Assembly: GCA_001783715.1 (NCBI GenBank)
Contig: MFNF01000043.1
Span: forward strand, 24,959-88,958
Origin: Candidatus Lambdaproteobacteria bacterium RIFOXYD2_FULL_56_26
GTDB lineage: Bacteria; SAR324; XYD2-FULL-50-16
Length of the DNA: 64,000 nucleotides
Direction: 5' to 3'
This document shows, piece after piece, positions 1 to 9,148 of this stretch; the stretch's first letter is position 1, and each line of letters begins with the position of its first letter. A program made the translations under genes and the position numbers. The notes beneath the pieces are model-generated. The model did no database searches, was not told the origin of the DNA, and saw only the letters and a list, made by a program, of their open reading frames with translations.

Positions 1-23
1 CAGCCGGTTCATGGTTTCTCCCG

Positions 24-986
24 TTATTTCTCAAACCCCAGGTTGATCTTGCCTGACTTTTCCAAGTTTTGTTGTACCCCGTCGGTCCCCGGGTCGCTGC
101 TGGTAGCTCCCGGAGGGATTTCGATCGGCGGTGGAGCCACTGGGGGAAAATTGGCTTCGCTCCGCTGGTCCGATTCGGTGGCTTCGTAGGACCGATCAAA
201 TTCCGCATCCTCCCGTTCCGCCGGTTTGATCTCCAAGACAGGGCTGCCCTCCAACGAGTCGCCTAAGCCCACTTCGGTTTGTTTGCTGTCCGCCAGGGTT
301 TTGACATCCACCACCCCCGATTCCACCAACGCAGATTCGGAACTGAAGTCGGAGGCTTCGTCACTGTTTGGGGCCGGGGCCGCCAAACCGGCCACACCCT
401 TGGGAGGCAAAGCGGGTGCGTTCTTGGTCGGGCTGGCCGGTTGTCCGCCCAAGACCAGACTGATCTGCCCCGAACCCACCACCTGTTCCTCCCCCGAAAG
501 CCCCTGGACTCCAACTCTGCCTTCTTGGGTCAGGACCTGAGAGTTGCCCTCGCTGGTGACTTCCTGCTGCCACCGGGTCCCCTTGACCCCGATCACCGCC
601 ATGGCGGTTCGGACCTGGAAGGGAGGCTGGTTGGGGTTGATCTTGACTTGGGAGAATTGGGCCTTGCCGTAAACCATCTTGAGGTAGCCCCGCTTGGAAC
701 CCAGTTTCCAGGGACGGATCTGGAAGAGGCTGTTGGCCCCCAGGTCGAGCCGAGTGCCTTCTTTGGTGGTGAGGGTCGCTTGGGAGTCGGGGCCGACCCG
801 GAGCAGGTCGTCCATCTGTACCTCCACTGGCTTGGCCAACGCCGCCACCTTGGTCTCGCCCAAGCCTCGCAGCAGCACCAGACTGCCCTGCTCCACCTGG
901 ACATGGCCATAAGGCTCCTGGCCCAAAACCAAGCCGGGCAGCGTCAAACCGCACAGCACCAAAATCCAGCTGCCAAAACCTTTCAT
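24..986 (-). CDS. FecR-domain secreted protein
   Basis: A 320-residue protein with an N-terminal signal peptide (hydrophobic stretch ending near LPGLVLGQ) and a FecR-like domain at about residues 30-150. The domain includes the typical AVIGVKGTRW segment near residue 135. The C-terminal half is low-complexity, rich in Pro, Ser, Glu and Asp, and ends in a Pro-rich tail. The frame is open a further 77 codons upstream, but the ATG at 986 is chosen because it places the signal peptide at the N-terminus and has GGAG just upstream. Classical FecR proteins relay siderophore signals with an ECF sigma factor and a TonB receptor. Neither is beside this gene, so a structural or unknown envelope role is more likely. 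The fold call is firm; the function is not. Confidence 0.8.
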   Translation of the reverse strand: MKGFGSWILVLCGLTLPGLVLGQEPYGHVQVEQGSLVLLRGLGETKVAALAKPVEVQMDDLLRVGPDSQATLTTKEGTRLDLGANSLFQIRPWKLGSKRGYLKMVYGKAQFSQVKINPNQPPFQVRTAMAVIGVKGTRWQQEVTSEGNSQVLTQEGRVGVQGLSGEEQVVGSGQISLVLGGQPASPTKNAPALPPKGVAGLAAPAPNSDEASDFSSESALVESGVVDVKTLADSKQTEVGLGDSLEGSPVLEIKPAEREDAEFDRSYEATESDQRSEANFPPVAPPPIEIPPGATSSDPGTDGVQQNLEKSGKINLGFEK

Positions 987-1317
987 CTCCAACTCCGGTA
1001 AAGCCCTGACTTGCAAAACCTCCGCTGGGTCAACCTCCAATTCCGTTGGTATTCTATCAACTTTACCGGAGAACGGGAATTTTTTTTCTGTCGGCGGGAA
1101 CTTTTGGTCTCCAGGGGGGGCAAAACCCGTTAGGGCTGGAGGTAACGGCGTTTGGGTCCAAAGGGAGGTTGCTACCGGTGAGCCAGTGGTAGGTTGGTCT
1201 GGGGCCCAGGCAGCCAAATATTGGGGGCAGAGTTTCGGAGCCGCCAGGGTGAGGGCAAAAAAAAAGCCCGGCTTCCCTTTGCGGGGGAAACCGGGCTTCA
1301 GTCGGGTGGGGTAGAGT
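987..1317. other. Intergenic stretch between rnase E/G and FecR genes
   Basis: About 330 bases without a supported gene. It holds the intrinsic terminator of the upstream minus-strand RNase E/G gene and presumably the promoter of the FecR gene. The FecR frame stays open through part of it, but no better start is seen. I find no RNA gene here. Confidence 0.5.
1257..1299 (-). terminator. Intrinsic terminator of RNase E/G gene
   Basis: On the minus strand a hairpin with arms GAAGCCCGG and CCGGGCTT and a C-rich/G-rich inner stem is followed by nine T residues. It lies directly after the stop codon at 1318 and fits a rho-independent terminator. Confidence 0.85.
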
Positions 1318-3885
1318 TTATTCTACCGCCACCTTGGGTTTGGCCGGAGCCCGGCGAGGCCGAGCGGGCCTTTTGACCGCCGTCTCACCGGCAACCCCAG
1401 GAGCGGCCGGTTTGCGGCTGCGAGGCGGTCTGGGTGGAGCCGGGGTTTCGCCCAGCAGTCCGGTCGCCCTTCTGGGACGAGGGGTCCTGCTGCGACCACG
1501 GGGGGCCGCTTTTTGGACCGGAGGTTCCAGCTCATTGCCGGGGCTGGGGCCTTCCTGGTCTTCATCGTCAATCGGCTCTTCTTCCTTGGGAGGTAGCAGG
1601 TTGCCGTTGACTTCCTCTTCCTCTTCTTCGGGAGCGTCCCCGATCACCGGAGCCTTGAGCAATTCCTCAGGCCGCTTTTTCCGGCCTCGGCTGCCGCGGT
1701 TGCGTTTGCGTTTGGGCCGTTCCCCTTCCGAGGCGGTTCCCTCTTCAGAGGGCTCTTGGCCCTCTTCGATTTCTTCCTCTACGGCAATCTCCTCTTCCTT
1801 TACTGCGGCGACTTTTGCCGGTTTGGGGACGGAGACCACCACTTCTTCGGCCACCAGTTCCTCAAAGGGAGGATCCTCGGTCAAAGGTTTGCCTACGCTG
1901 CGCCAGAGGTAACGCTCCGGGACCACAAAGGGCTTTTTGTCTTTGGCCTTGCCCTTGAGCCGCAACTGGAAGTCCAGGAAAAACCGGTCCAGTTGTTCTT
2001 CAGTGTAAGAGTTCAGCTGGTTGAAAATTGCGCCCTTGTACAGGGGGCTGTCCAGGGGAGCCAAATCCAAAAGTTCCATCGGCTCTGCCCGACCATGGGA
2101 CTTGGGCCGATACTCTTCGGTTTCTTCGGTGTCTGCAAAAGATTCGGAACGGGAACCTTCGATCTGTTCTTGGCCAAAGCCGCCCCGTTCTCGGTCCCGA
2201 CCTCTGCCCCGTCCCCGACCCCGACCACGATTGCGGTTGCGTCCACGGTCGGCGGCATCGCCGGATTCTTCTCCTTCTTCCTTTTGTGAAGCTTCAACCG
2301 GGGTATTCACCTCGGCCTTGGCTTCGTCCTTCTCCTCCTCGGCCCACCGGGGGCGGGGGCTGCGGCTGCGGCTTCGTTCGGACTCTTCCCGCCTTGGGTG
2401 ATCTTCAGCCCGCTTTTTCGGGGGACCATCGGTCACCGCCTTGATCATGTTTTCTTCAAACATGTGCAACATCGGGTTGGCCGAGATGTGAACCTCAATG
2501 CCAAACTCGTGTTCCAGGTCGATGATCTCTTTGCGCCGTTCGTTGAGCAGGTGGTTGGTGATGCCCAAGGGAAGCTCCCCGGTCACCCGTTCCACATTGC
2601 CCCGAGCGGCCAGTTCCCGGATGTGCCGCAAGATCAGGTTGGTGGCGGCCAACAGTGAGGGCACCTTGCCTTTGCCTTTGCAGAAAGGGCAGGTGGACTC
2701 GACTACGTTGGAGATCCGCACCGACATCCGTTGCCTACTGATTTCCAAAAGCCCAAACTGGCTGATTGGCAAAATCTTGTGCTGGGCCTTGTCTCGGGCC
2801 ATGGATTCGGTGATCTTGTCTTCGACCATCCTTCTGGACTTGTCTTTTTCCATATCGATGAAGTCAACTACCACCAAACCACCCAAGTTGCGCAACCGCA
2901 ACTGGCGGGCCACTTCTTCGGCCGCTTCCAGGTTGGTGCGCAAGGCGGTGTCGTCCACGTTGGATTCTTGGTTGCTCCGGCCAGAGTTCACGTCGATGGA
3001 GACCAACGCTTCGGTCTGGTCGATCACGATCGAACCGCCCGATTTGAGCCGCACTTCCCGAGAGGTCAGCTGCTCCACCTGCTTTTCGATGTTGTAGTGG
3101 GAGAACAGGCTCCGGTCCCCAACGTAGAGCTTGAGGATCTTTTGTTTCCTGGGGGCGGCCATTTTGAGGAATTCCAAGGTCTTTTGGAAAACCATCGGGT
3201 TGTCCACCCAGATTTCTTCAATGTCTTCGGTGTAGTAGTCTCGCAGGCTCCTCGTAACCACGTCCTCTTCTTCTTGCAGCAGGCCGGCCGACTTGGCTTC
3301 GCAGAACCGGTCATAGATGTCTTCCCAGTGCTTTTTGATGGCCGTGTAGTCCTTCTTCAATTCGCTCAAATCCCGGCCCGTTCCGGCGGTGCGAATGATT
3401 GCGGCATGTTCTTCGTTTTCCAGGCCGGACAAAAAACCTTTGAGCCGGTCTCGTTCTTCCTTGTCTTCAATTTTTTTGGAGACCCCGCCCTTGTTGCCGT
3501 AAGGCATCAGGACCATAAAGCGGCCAGGCAGGGAGATCTGCATGGTCATGGCCGCTCCCTTGTTGTCCACTTCCTCACGGGTGACCTGGACCAAAACCTG
3601 TTGGCCCACTTTCAGGCGGCCAGTTTTGGCTTCCTTGCTGTTGGGGTCAACCAGTTGGGGGCAGACTTCGGACAAAGGCAGGAAACCATGGCGTTTGGCA
3701 CCATAATCAACAAATGCGGCTTGTACGGAGGTTTGGATCTGGACGACCCGGGCTTTGTAAATGTTCCCTTTGATTTGCTCGCGGGATTGGTGCTCAATCA
3801 GCATCTCTTGGAGAAGCTGGTCTTCGACCAGGGCGATTCGACTTTCATCGTCGCTCGCCATGATCAACATCATCTTTTTTGTCAT
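1318..3885 (-). CDS. Ribonuclease E/G family endoribonuclease
   Basis: An 855-residue Rne/Rng-family enzyme for RNA processing and mRNA turnover. An S1 RNA-binding domain sits near residues 35-125. The catalytic core carries the Mg-binding aspartates in SIDVNSGRSN (about 297) and VVVDFIDM (about 341). The Zn-link CPFCKGKG (about 398) joins protomers in known family members. From about residue 470 the tail is low-complexity, alternating Arg/Gly-rich (GRGRGRGRGRDRERGG) and Glu-rich blocks and ending Lys/Arg/Pro-rich. This resembles the degradosome scaffold of RNase E, but no known partner-binding motif was identified. The start MTKKMMLIMASDD matches family N-termini; an upstream ATG in frame is less likely. 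A terminator follows the stop. Confidence 0.93.
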   Translation of the reverse strand: MTKKMMLIMASDDESRIALVEDQLLQEMLIEHQSREQIKGNIYKARVVQIQTSVQAAFVDYGAKRHGFLPLSEVCPQLVDPNSKEAKTGRLKVGQQVLVQVTREEVDNKGAAMTMQISLPGRFMVLMPYGNKGGVSKKIEDKEERDRLKGFLSGLENEEHAAIIRTAGTGRDLSELKKDYTAIKKHWEDIYDRFCEAKSAGLLQEEEDVVTRSLRDYYTEDIEEIWVDNPMVFQKTLEFLKMAAPRKQKILKLYVGDRSLFSHYNIEKQVEQLTSREVRLKSGGSIVIDQTEALVSIDVNSGRSNQESNVDDTALRTNLEAAEEVARQLRLRNLGGLVVVDFIDMEKDKSRRMVEDKITESMARDKAQHKILPISQFGLLEISRQRMSVRISNVVESTCPFCKGKGKVPSLLAATNLILRHIRELAARGNVERVTGELPLGITNHLLNERRKEIIDLEHEFGIEVHISANPMLHMFEENMIKAVTDGPPKKRAEDHPRREESERSRSRSPRPRWAEEEKDEAKAEVNTPVEASQKEEGEESGDAADRGRNRNRGRGRGRGRGRDRERGGFGQEQIEGSRSESFADTEETEEYRPKSHGRAEPMELLDLAPLDSPLYKGAIFNQLNSYTEEQLDRFFLDFQLRLKGKAKDKKPFVVPERYLWRSVGKPLTEDPPFEELVAEEVVVSVPKPAKVAAVKEEEIAVEEEIEEGQEPSEEGTASEGERPKRKRNRGSRGRKKRPEELLKAPVIGDAPEEEEEEVNGNLLPPKEEEPIDDEDQEGPSPGNELEPPVQKAAPRGRSRTPRPRRATGLLGETPAPPRPPRSRKPAAPGVAGETAVKRPARPRRAPAKPKVAVE

Positions 3886-3998
3886 GTGACTCTCTTTAGG
3901 TACGGACGAAATGGAGAAAATGATTTTCTCGGTTTGCCGCAAGAGAGAAAAGAGAGGGTATCGTTTTTCAACCCCAAGGACGGGGTGCAGGTTTATCC

Positions 3999-4015
3999 GG
4001 GGTCCAACGGACCCC
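3999..4015. other. Perfect 7-bp hairpin in RNase E/G leader
   Basis: GGGGTCC, then AAC, then GGACCCC form a perfect inverted repeat about 115 bases upstream of the RNase E/G start and just after the stop of the small secreted protein gene. No T tract follows on either strand, so it may be an mRNA structure rather than a terminator. Confidence 0.4.
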
Positions 4016-4026
4016 AGGGGGATTGA

Positions 4027-4296
4027 TTACTGTGGTCTAACCTCGCCACAGGCCTTCCGGCTTGCCTCAACCGCATTGGCTGCAGGTACCACGTACCCTT
4101 TGTAGATCCCGCCGTAAACCAGGTACTTGTCCTTGCCTACTTGCTTGACCTTGGCTCTGCCACCGCCGCCAAAATTGTCGCAACGGTAAAACTCAAAGCC
4201 TCTTTCGTCCTTGTAGATAAAATCGACCGCCATAACGAGGCTGGGTCCTAGGGTAATCAACGCCGTAGCCAATGCTGCCAGTGAAATCTTTCTCAT
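4027..4296 (-). CDS. Small secreted hypothetical protein
   Basis: An 89-residue protein with a clear signal peptide (MRKISLAALATALITLG, cleavage probably after VMA). The mature part of about 66 residues has a central Gly-rich turn (NFGGGGRAKVKQVG), several Tyr residues and two Cys that could form one disulphide. I do not recognise the family. It lies upstream of the RNase E/G gene on the same strand with a separate hairpin between them, and is probably its own transcript. A periplasmic or secreted location is the only functional inference supported. Confidence 0.65.
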   Translation of the reverse strand: MRKISLAALATALITLGPSLVMAVDFIYKDERGFEFYRCDNFGGGGRAKVKQVGKDKYLVYGGIYKGYVVPAANAVEASRKACGEVRPQ

Positions 4297-4411
4297 TCGG
4301 TTCTCCGATCGGGATGGATCAATAATCTACCGGTCTCGGATACTGTATGCAAAAAGCCTGCACAATTGGCGGCACCAGTTCTTTTTTTTGGTGCCCGAGT
4401 CATACCTAGGC

Positions 4412-4429
4412 CCTGTCTGTCCCGACAGG
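4412..4429. repeat. Small inverted repeat between map and secreted protein gene
   Basis: CCTGTC and GACAGG are separated by six bases. It lies in the 270-base gap downstream of map. It could be part of a terminator or an operator, but no T tract supports either role. Confidence 0.25.
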
Positions 4430-4566
4430 CGGAGCAACTGTACATTCGGTTGCCCAATCTTTTCTTTCTTGTTCTTGGCTTGGGTGAGAGTATTGGACTC
4501 CGCTCGGAATGTCCAGGGAAATAGCGATTTAGGTTGTATTAACCCACAAAGTTGGTTTTTTGGCGC

Positions 4567-5439
4567 TCAGGCGGTCAAAACCTCGACTCCGGTTTCCGAC
4601 ACATACAAGGTGTGTTCGTACTGGGCGGAAAGTTTGCCGTCCACGGTCACGGCGGTCCAGTTGTCGCCGAGGATTTTTACGGCTTTGCGGCCCAGGTTGA
4701 TCATTGGTTCGATGGTAAAAAACATCCCCGGCAGGATCAAAGTCCCACTGCCGGACCGCCCGAAGTGGGGGACCTGGGGCTCTTCATGGAACTTTTTTCC
4801 GATCCCGTGGCCGACAAACTGCTCCACCACGCTGCAACCCTGGGCATGGGCATGGTTTTGGATGGCAAAGCCAATGTCCCCGATGTGCCCATAAGGCCGC
4901 ACCGCCGCAATCCCCAAGTCCAGACATTCTTTGGCCACCTGAGCAATTCTTGCCGTTTCTGGGGCCACTTCGCCGATCAGGTAGGATTTGTTGGTGTCCC
5001 CAAAGTATCCGTTCAAGATGCAGGTCACGTCCACGTTGAGTAGGTCCCCTTCCTTGACCACTACCTCAGGGGAAGGAATCCCGTGGCAGACCACCTCGTT
5101 GAGGGAGGTACAACAGCTCTTGGGGTAGCCGTGGTAATTCAAGGTCGCCGGGATGGCTCCGTGGTCCAGGGTAAACTCATGGACCCACCGGTTGATCTCT
5201 TCGGTCGTAACACCGGGACGCAGCCTTTGTTCGACCATGGTCAAGGTCGCTTTGGCGAGGTCGCAGGAAGAGCGCATCCCAGCCAGAAATTCCTGGGTCC
5301 TGGGGATCGGTTGGGGTCTTTGGGGGTTTCGGTTCAAAAGCTGCTCCTCAATGTCGTAGTTAAGATGGCACTTCTTGTATTTTTCCCCGCTACCGCACCA
5401 GCAAGGGTCGTTGCGGTTGGGCGCTGAATCCGGCTTCAC
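4567..5439 (-). CDS. map: Methionine aminopeptidase type I with SEC-C zinc motif
   Basis: A 290-residue enzyme that removes the initiator methionine from nascent proteins. The first 35 residues hold a SEC-C motif ([16 protein letters not shown]), a zinc-binding ribosome/SecA-type element found in a subset of bacterial MetAPs. The pita-bread peptidase domain follows, with metal ligands in [12 protein letters not shown] (two Asp), the GHGIG histidine, and Glu residues in [10 protein letters not shown] and the C-terminal EHTLYV. The start is GTG at 5439 and its GTGA overlaps the leuS stop by 4 bases, so translation is probably coupled. SEC-C may help docking at the ribosome; that is known for the motif, not shown here. 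Confidence 0.95.
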   Translation of the reverse strand: MKPDSAPNRNDPCWCGSGEKYKKCHLNYDIEEQLLNRNPQRPQPIPRTQEFLAGMRSSCDLAKATLTMVEQRLRPGVTTEEINRWVHEFTLDHGAIPATLNYHGYPKSCCTSLNEVVCHGIPSPEVVVKEGDLLNVDVTCILNGYFGDTNKSYLIGEVAPETARIAQVAKECLDLGIAAVRPYGHIGDIGFAIQNHAHAQGCSVVEQFVGHGIGKKFHEEPQVPHFGRSGSGTLILPGMFFTIEPMINLGRKAVKILGDNWTAVTVDGKLSAQYEHTLYVSETGVEVLTA

Positions 5440-7853
5440 TTGAGGATCAGGTTCAAGATACGGTCGGGAACGTAAATCACCTTAACCAGGGTCCTCCCTT
5501 CCAGTTGCTTTTGGATCTTTTCGCTTTGTCTGGCCAACTCCATCACTTGCGCCTCGCTGGCCCCCAGAGGAATGGTCAGGTTGTCCCGGTGTTTGCCCAA
5601 CACCTGTACCGGGATGGTCACTTGGTCTTGCTTGAGCTTGGAAGGATCGAAGTCCGGCCAAGGCTCGTAGGCCAGGGTTCGGGTGCCCCCCAACCGGGAC
5701 CAAAGTTCTTCGGCCAGGTGAGGCGCAAAAGGGGAGAGCAACAGGACCAAACCCTGGAGCATGGCCTGATTGCGCTCCTGCTGGCCGGTCAACTCGTTGA
5801 CCATGATCATCAATTGGCTGATGGCGGTATTAAAGCGCAATGCTTCCAGGTCTTCCGTAACTTTCTTGACCGTCTCATGATAAAGCCGCTCGATCTCGGT
5901 GGAGGCCGGGGCTTCGGTCAGAGTCGTCAAAATCTGGTCTTGGTCGTCCAGGTACAGCCGCCAAAACCGGTTCAAAAACCGGTTGATCCCTTCCAGGCCC
6001 GAGGTGCTCCAGGGTTTGGACTTCTCCAGGGGCCCCATGAACATCTCGTAAAGCCGCAGGGAGTCGGCACCGTATTCTTTGACGATGTCATCGGGGTTGA
6101 TCACGTTGCCCCGGCTTTTGGACATCTTTTCCCCGTTTTCCCCCAGGATCATGCCCTGGTTGACCAGCTTCTGGAAGGGCTCCTTGGTACTGACATGGCC
6201 TTGTTCGTACAGGACCTTGTGCCAAAACCGGGAATACAGGAGGTGCAAGACGGCGTGTTCCGCTCCGCCGATGTAGAGGTCCACGGGCATCCAGTACTTC
6301 TCCGCCTCTTTGCTCCAGGCGGCTTGGTCGTTCTGGGGGTCGGTAAAGCGCAGGTAGTACCAGCAGGACCCCGCCCACTGGGGCATGGTATTGCTGCTCC
6401 GTTTGGCCGGTTGCCCGTCCGGCAAGGTGACATTGATCCACTCGGGGAGGTTGGCCAAGGGGCTTTCCCCGGTCGGAGAGGGCAAAAAGTTTTCGGTCAA
6501 AGGGGGGGTCAAGGGCAGGTCCTTGGGGTCCATGGGGAGCACCTGACCGTCTTCCTTGTGCAACAAAGGGAAAGGCTCGCCCCAGTACCTTTGGCGACTG
6601 AAAAGCCAATCCCGCAGTTTGTAGTTGATCGACCGCTTGCCTTTGCCCTGGGCTTCCAGCCAAGCGATGATCTTTTCTTTGGCCGGTTCCACCTTGAGGC
6701 CGTTCAAAAAGCCGGAATTGCACAGTTCGCCGTCTTCCGTGTGGGCCGCTGCCGTTACGTCCGCCCCGGCGATGATGTTTTTGATCGGCAGGCCAAAGGC
6801 CTTGGCGAACTCCCAATCCCGCTGGTCGTGCCCCGGAACCGCCATGATTGCCCCGGTGCCGTAGCCCATCAAAACATAGTCGGCAATCCAGATCGGCAGA
6901 TTTTCCCCGGTCACCGGATTTTTGGCATAACTGCCGGTAAAAACCCCGGTCTTCTTTTTGGCCAGATCGGTCCGGTCCAGGTCACTTTTAGCGGCACAGG
7001 CTTCTTTGTAAGCGACCACCGCTTGCCACTGGTCTTCGGAAGCGATTTGTTCGACCAAAGGATGCTCGGGAGCCAAAACGGCGTAGGTGGCACCAAACAA
7101 AGTGTCCGGCCTGGTGGTAAACACCACAAAGCTTAAGTCCGGCTTGCCCCATACCTCAAAATGGACCTCCGCCCCAATTGAGCGGCCAATCCAATGTTTT
7201 TGCATCTCTTTGACCGACACTGGCCAGTCCAGCCCTTCCAGGTCTTCCAAGAGTTTTTCTGCGTAGGCGGTGATTTTTAGCATCCATTGGCGCATCGGCT
7301 TGCGGACCACCGGGTACCCGCCTCGCTCGCTTTTGCCGTCAATCACCTCTTCGTTGGAAAGCACGGTCCTCAACTCGGGGCACCAGTTGACCGGGGCATC
7401 ATGCTCATAGGCCAATCCGGCCCCAAAGATTTGCAGGAAGATCCATTGGGTCCAACGGTAGTACTTCGGGTCGGTGGTGTTGATCTCCCGGTCCCAATCG
7501 TAGGAAAAGCCCAGCGCCTTGATCTGCCTGCGGAAGTTGTCAACGTTCACCTGGGTGGTGACCGCCGGGTGGGTCCCGGTTTGGATGGCATACTGCTCCG
7601 CCGGTAGCCCAAATGCGTCCCAACCCATGGCGTGCAGCACGTTAAAACCCTTCATCCGCTTGTACCGGCTGACGATGTCCGTGGCGGTGTAACCCTCGGG
7701 GTGCCCAACGTGTAAGCCCTGTCCGGAAGGGTAGGGGAACATGTCCAGGGCGTAGTACTTGGGCTTGTTGGGGTCGATCTCCACCTTAAAGGTCTTGTTC
7801 TGCTCCCAATGTTGTTGCCATTTGGGTTCGATTTTTCCGGGCTGGTAGGGCAT
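5436..7853 (-). CDS. leuS: Leucyl-tRNA synthetase
   Basis: An 805-residue class Ia synthetase that charges tRNA-Leu. The ATP-binding HIGH-type motif is HVGH at residues 48-51 and the KMSKS loop is intact near residue 575. Between them lies the CP1 editing domain with the conserved TTRPDT stretch, and the C-terminal half carries the anticodon-binding helices. Length is normal for bacterial LeuRS. It is the first gene of a two-gene operon with map. A sigma70-like promoter lies about 55 bases upstream. Confidence 0.97.
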   Translation of the reverse strand: MPYQPGKIEPKWQQHWEQNKTFKVEIDPNKPKYYALDMFPYPSGQGLHVGHPEGYTATDIVSRYKRMKGFNVLHAMGWDAFGLPAEQYAIQTGTHPAVTTQVNVDNFRRQIKALGFSYDWDREINTTDPKYYRWTQWIFLQIFGAGLAYEHDAPVNWCPELRTVLSNEEVIDGKSERGGYPVVRKPMRQWMLKITAYAEKLLEDLEGLDWPVSVKEMQKHWIGRSIGAEVHFEVWGKPDLSFVVFTTRPDTLFGATYAVLAPEHPLVEQIASEDQWQAVVAYKEACAAKSDLDRTDLAKKKTGVFTGSYAKNPVTGENLPIWIADYVLMGYGTGAIMAVPGHDQRDWEFAKAFGLPIKNIIAGADVTAAAHTEDGELCNSGFLNGLKVEPAKEKIIAWLEAQGKGKRSINYKLRDWLFSRQRYWGEPFPLLHKEDGQVLPMDPKDLPLTPPLTENFLPSPTGESPLANLPEWINVTLPDGQPAKRSSNTMPQWAGSCWYYLRFTDPQNDQAAWSKEAEKYWMPVDLYIGGAEHAVLHLLYSRFWHKVLYEQGHVSTKEPFQKLVNQGMILGENGEKMSKSRGNVINPDDIVKEYGADSLRLYEMFMGPLEKSKPWSTSGLEGINRFLNRFWRLYLDDQDQILTTLTEAPASTEIERLYHETVKKVTEDLEALRFNTAISQLMIMVNELTGQQERNQAMLQGLVLLLSPFAPHLAEELWSRLGGTRTLAYEPWPDFDPSKLKQDQVTIPVQVLGKHRDNLTIPLGASEAQVMELARQSEKIQKQLEGRTLVKVIYVPDRILNLILK

Positions 7854-8167
7854 CGGCGCTGAGGCTGGAGGTGGCTGGAACGGCGATAGGGTTAAAAATA
7901 GGCTATCCTAGGGAACATGGGGCAGTTGGTCAATGCCCTGGGAAACCGAGGTTTGGACCTGCCTCAACCACAAGGCCGGTACTGGTTTGGGCCTAGGTCC
8001 CAAGTCTCGGGATTCTGGTCCCCAAGGCCCCGTCCTTGGAAGCCCGGCATCCGGCCAAGGGCAGCCAAAGGTTCCGGGTGTTTGGTTGGGTACTTTACCA
8101 TTGGCCCCCAAAAGGTTTACCCTAAAAGCAGCGAGAAATTCCAACAATTTTAGGACCGGAGGGTATC
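7854..8167. other. Divergent intergenic region leuS / CsgG-like gene
   Basis: About 314 bases between divergent genes. It contains the probable leuS promoter and the ribosome-binding site (GGAGGG) of the rightward gene. Short frames on both strands have no Shine-Dalgarno site or recognisable protein sequence and were not called. Confidence 0.5.
7905..7933 (-). promoter_or_regulatory. Sigma70-like promoter for leuS-map
   Basis: On the minus strand TTGACC is followed by a 17-base spacer and TAGGAT. This lies about 50 bases upstream of the leuS ATG. The -35 matches consensus at 5 of 6 positions and the -10 at 4 of 6. Prediction by eye only. Confidence 0.5.
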
Positions 8168-9076
8168 ATGTGGACCCGTCAATGGCTTTGGGCTTTGCTC
8201 CTTATGGGTTTTGCCGGACAAGCGTTGGCCCAGGAAGGGTTGTTGTTTGTCGAAGAAGATGCGACCCGTGAGGTTTTTGAAGAATTGGCGGTCCGTCTGG
8301 TGGACAAGGCTAACCTGCCAGGATCGGCGGTGGTCGCCATCCTGCCGCCCAAGTCCGCTGAAGGAGGCGAGACCCCCAAATACCTCCCCTTGATGGAGGC
8401 TTCCTTGGAAACTATTTTGGCCGCCCGAGTGAAGCTGGCTGACCGCTCCAAGGTCAAAGAGATCGAAAAGGAACAACAGCTTTCATTGTCCCTGGGCAGC
8501 AGTGCGGTGACCGGCCTTCGGGTGGGGGCTTTGAAGGATGTGGATTATTTTTTGAGTGCCACCTTTACCCCGGCTGGAGAACGGGGCACCCACCTCAAGC
8601 TGACCTTGACCGATGCCCGTAGCGGCCTGATCCGGGCTTCGGCAGCCAAAACCTTTGCCATCCCCCCGGTCCTCAAAACCCCGCTCGGCCAAGACAGCGG
8701 CCAGTTCTTCGACTACCAAAAACGGTTTGAACGGGCCAAGATGTGGGAAGAGCGGGGCTACCAAGTAGCTCTGGGCGGGGCTGCACTGTTTGTCGCCGGA
8801 ATGATCACCGCTCCTTGCCAGGAAAAAAGCGAACGGGACGGAAAAAAATACTCCAACCTGGTGGAATGTAACCGCCAAGAAGGCGGCCCCGGTTACAACG
8901 GGATGATGACCGTAGCGGTATTCAGCCTCTTTTTTGGTGGCAGCGCCTACTACCTCGGCTCCAGTTGGCTGGACAATCTGAGCGAAGAAGCCCAACAAAA
9001 CCACCTCCCCCACCTCTCCTTGGCCCCGGTTGCAATCGGCCGGGAAGTGGGGCTGATTTTGGAGGGGAGGTTTTAA
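8168..9076 (+). CDS. Secreted CsgG/FlgO-like protein of unknown function
   Basis: A 302-residue protein with a signal peptide (WLWALLLMGFAGQALA) and a good ribosome-binding site GGAGGG. Residues about 40-170 resemble the CsgG/FlgO/LpoB-type alpha/beta domain: a name-the-kinase-like KVKEIEKEQQLSLSLGSSAV helix, then GALKDVDYFLSATFTP and a beta hairpin. The C-terminal part has two hydrophobic segments (about 205-222 and 250-270) separated by a loop with two Cys, which suggests membrane insertion. No lipobox cysteine is seen. The fold resemblance is from memory and moderate; the specific role is unknown. No partner gene for curli or flagella lies nearby. Confidence 0.6.
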   Translation: MWTRQWLWALLLMGFAGQALAQEGLLFVEEDATREVFEELAVRLVDKANLPGSAVVAILPPKSAEGGETPKYLPLMEASLETILAARVKLADRSKVKEIEKEQQLSLSLGSSAVTGLRVGALKDVDYFLSATFTPAGERGTHLKLTLTDARSGLIRASAAKTFAIPPVLKTPLGQDSGQFFDYQKRFERAKMWEERGYQVALGGAALFVAGMITAPCQEKSERDGKKYSNLVECNRQEGGPGYNGMMTVAVFSLFFGGSAYYLGSSWLDNLSEEAQQNHLPHLSLAPVAIGREVGLILEGRF

Positions 9077-9148
9077 GGCAAAAACAAAAAACTCTCTTTT
9101 TGCCAAATAATGATTTGCCCTGTTTTGGGAAGCAACGCCGAGATAAGT

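Noticed and set aside
2731-4026. Large plus-strand frame opposite RNase E/G
   Set aside because: Translation is Phe/Gly/Gln-rich, unlike any protein family; it is a shadow of the strongly biased codons of the real gene.
5505-7136. Large plus-strand frame opposite leuS
   Set aside because: Antisense shadow of a clearly real leuS; no ribosome-binding site or domain.
7908-8153. Two opposing short frames between leuS and the CsgG-like gene
   Set aside because: No ribosome-binding site, no domain, and composition unlike neighbouring proteins.
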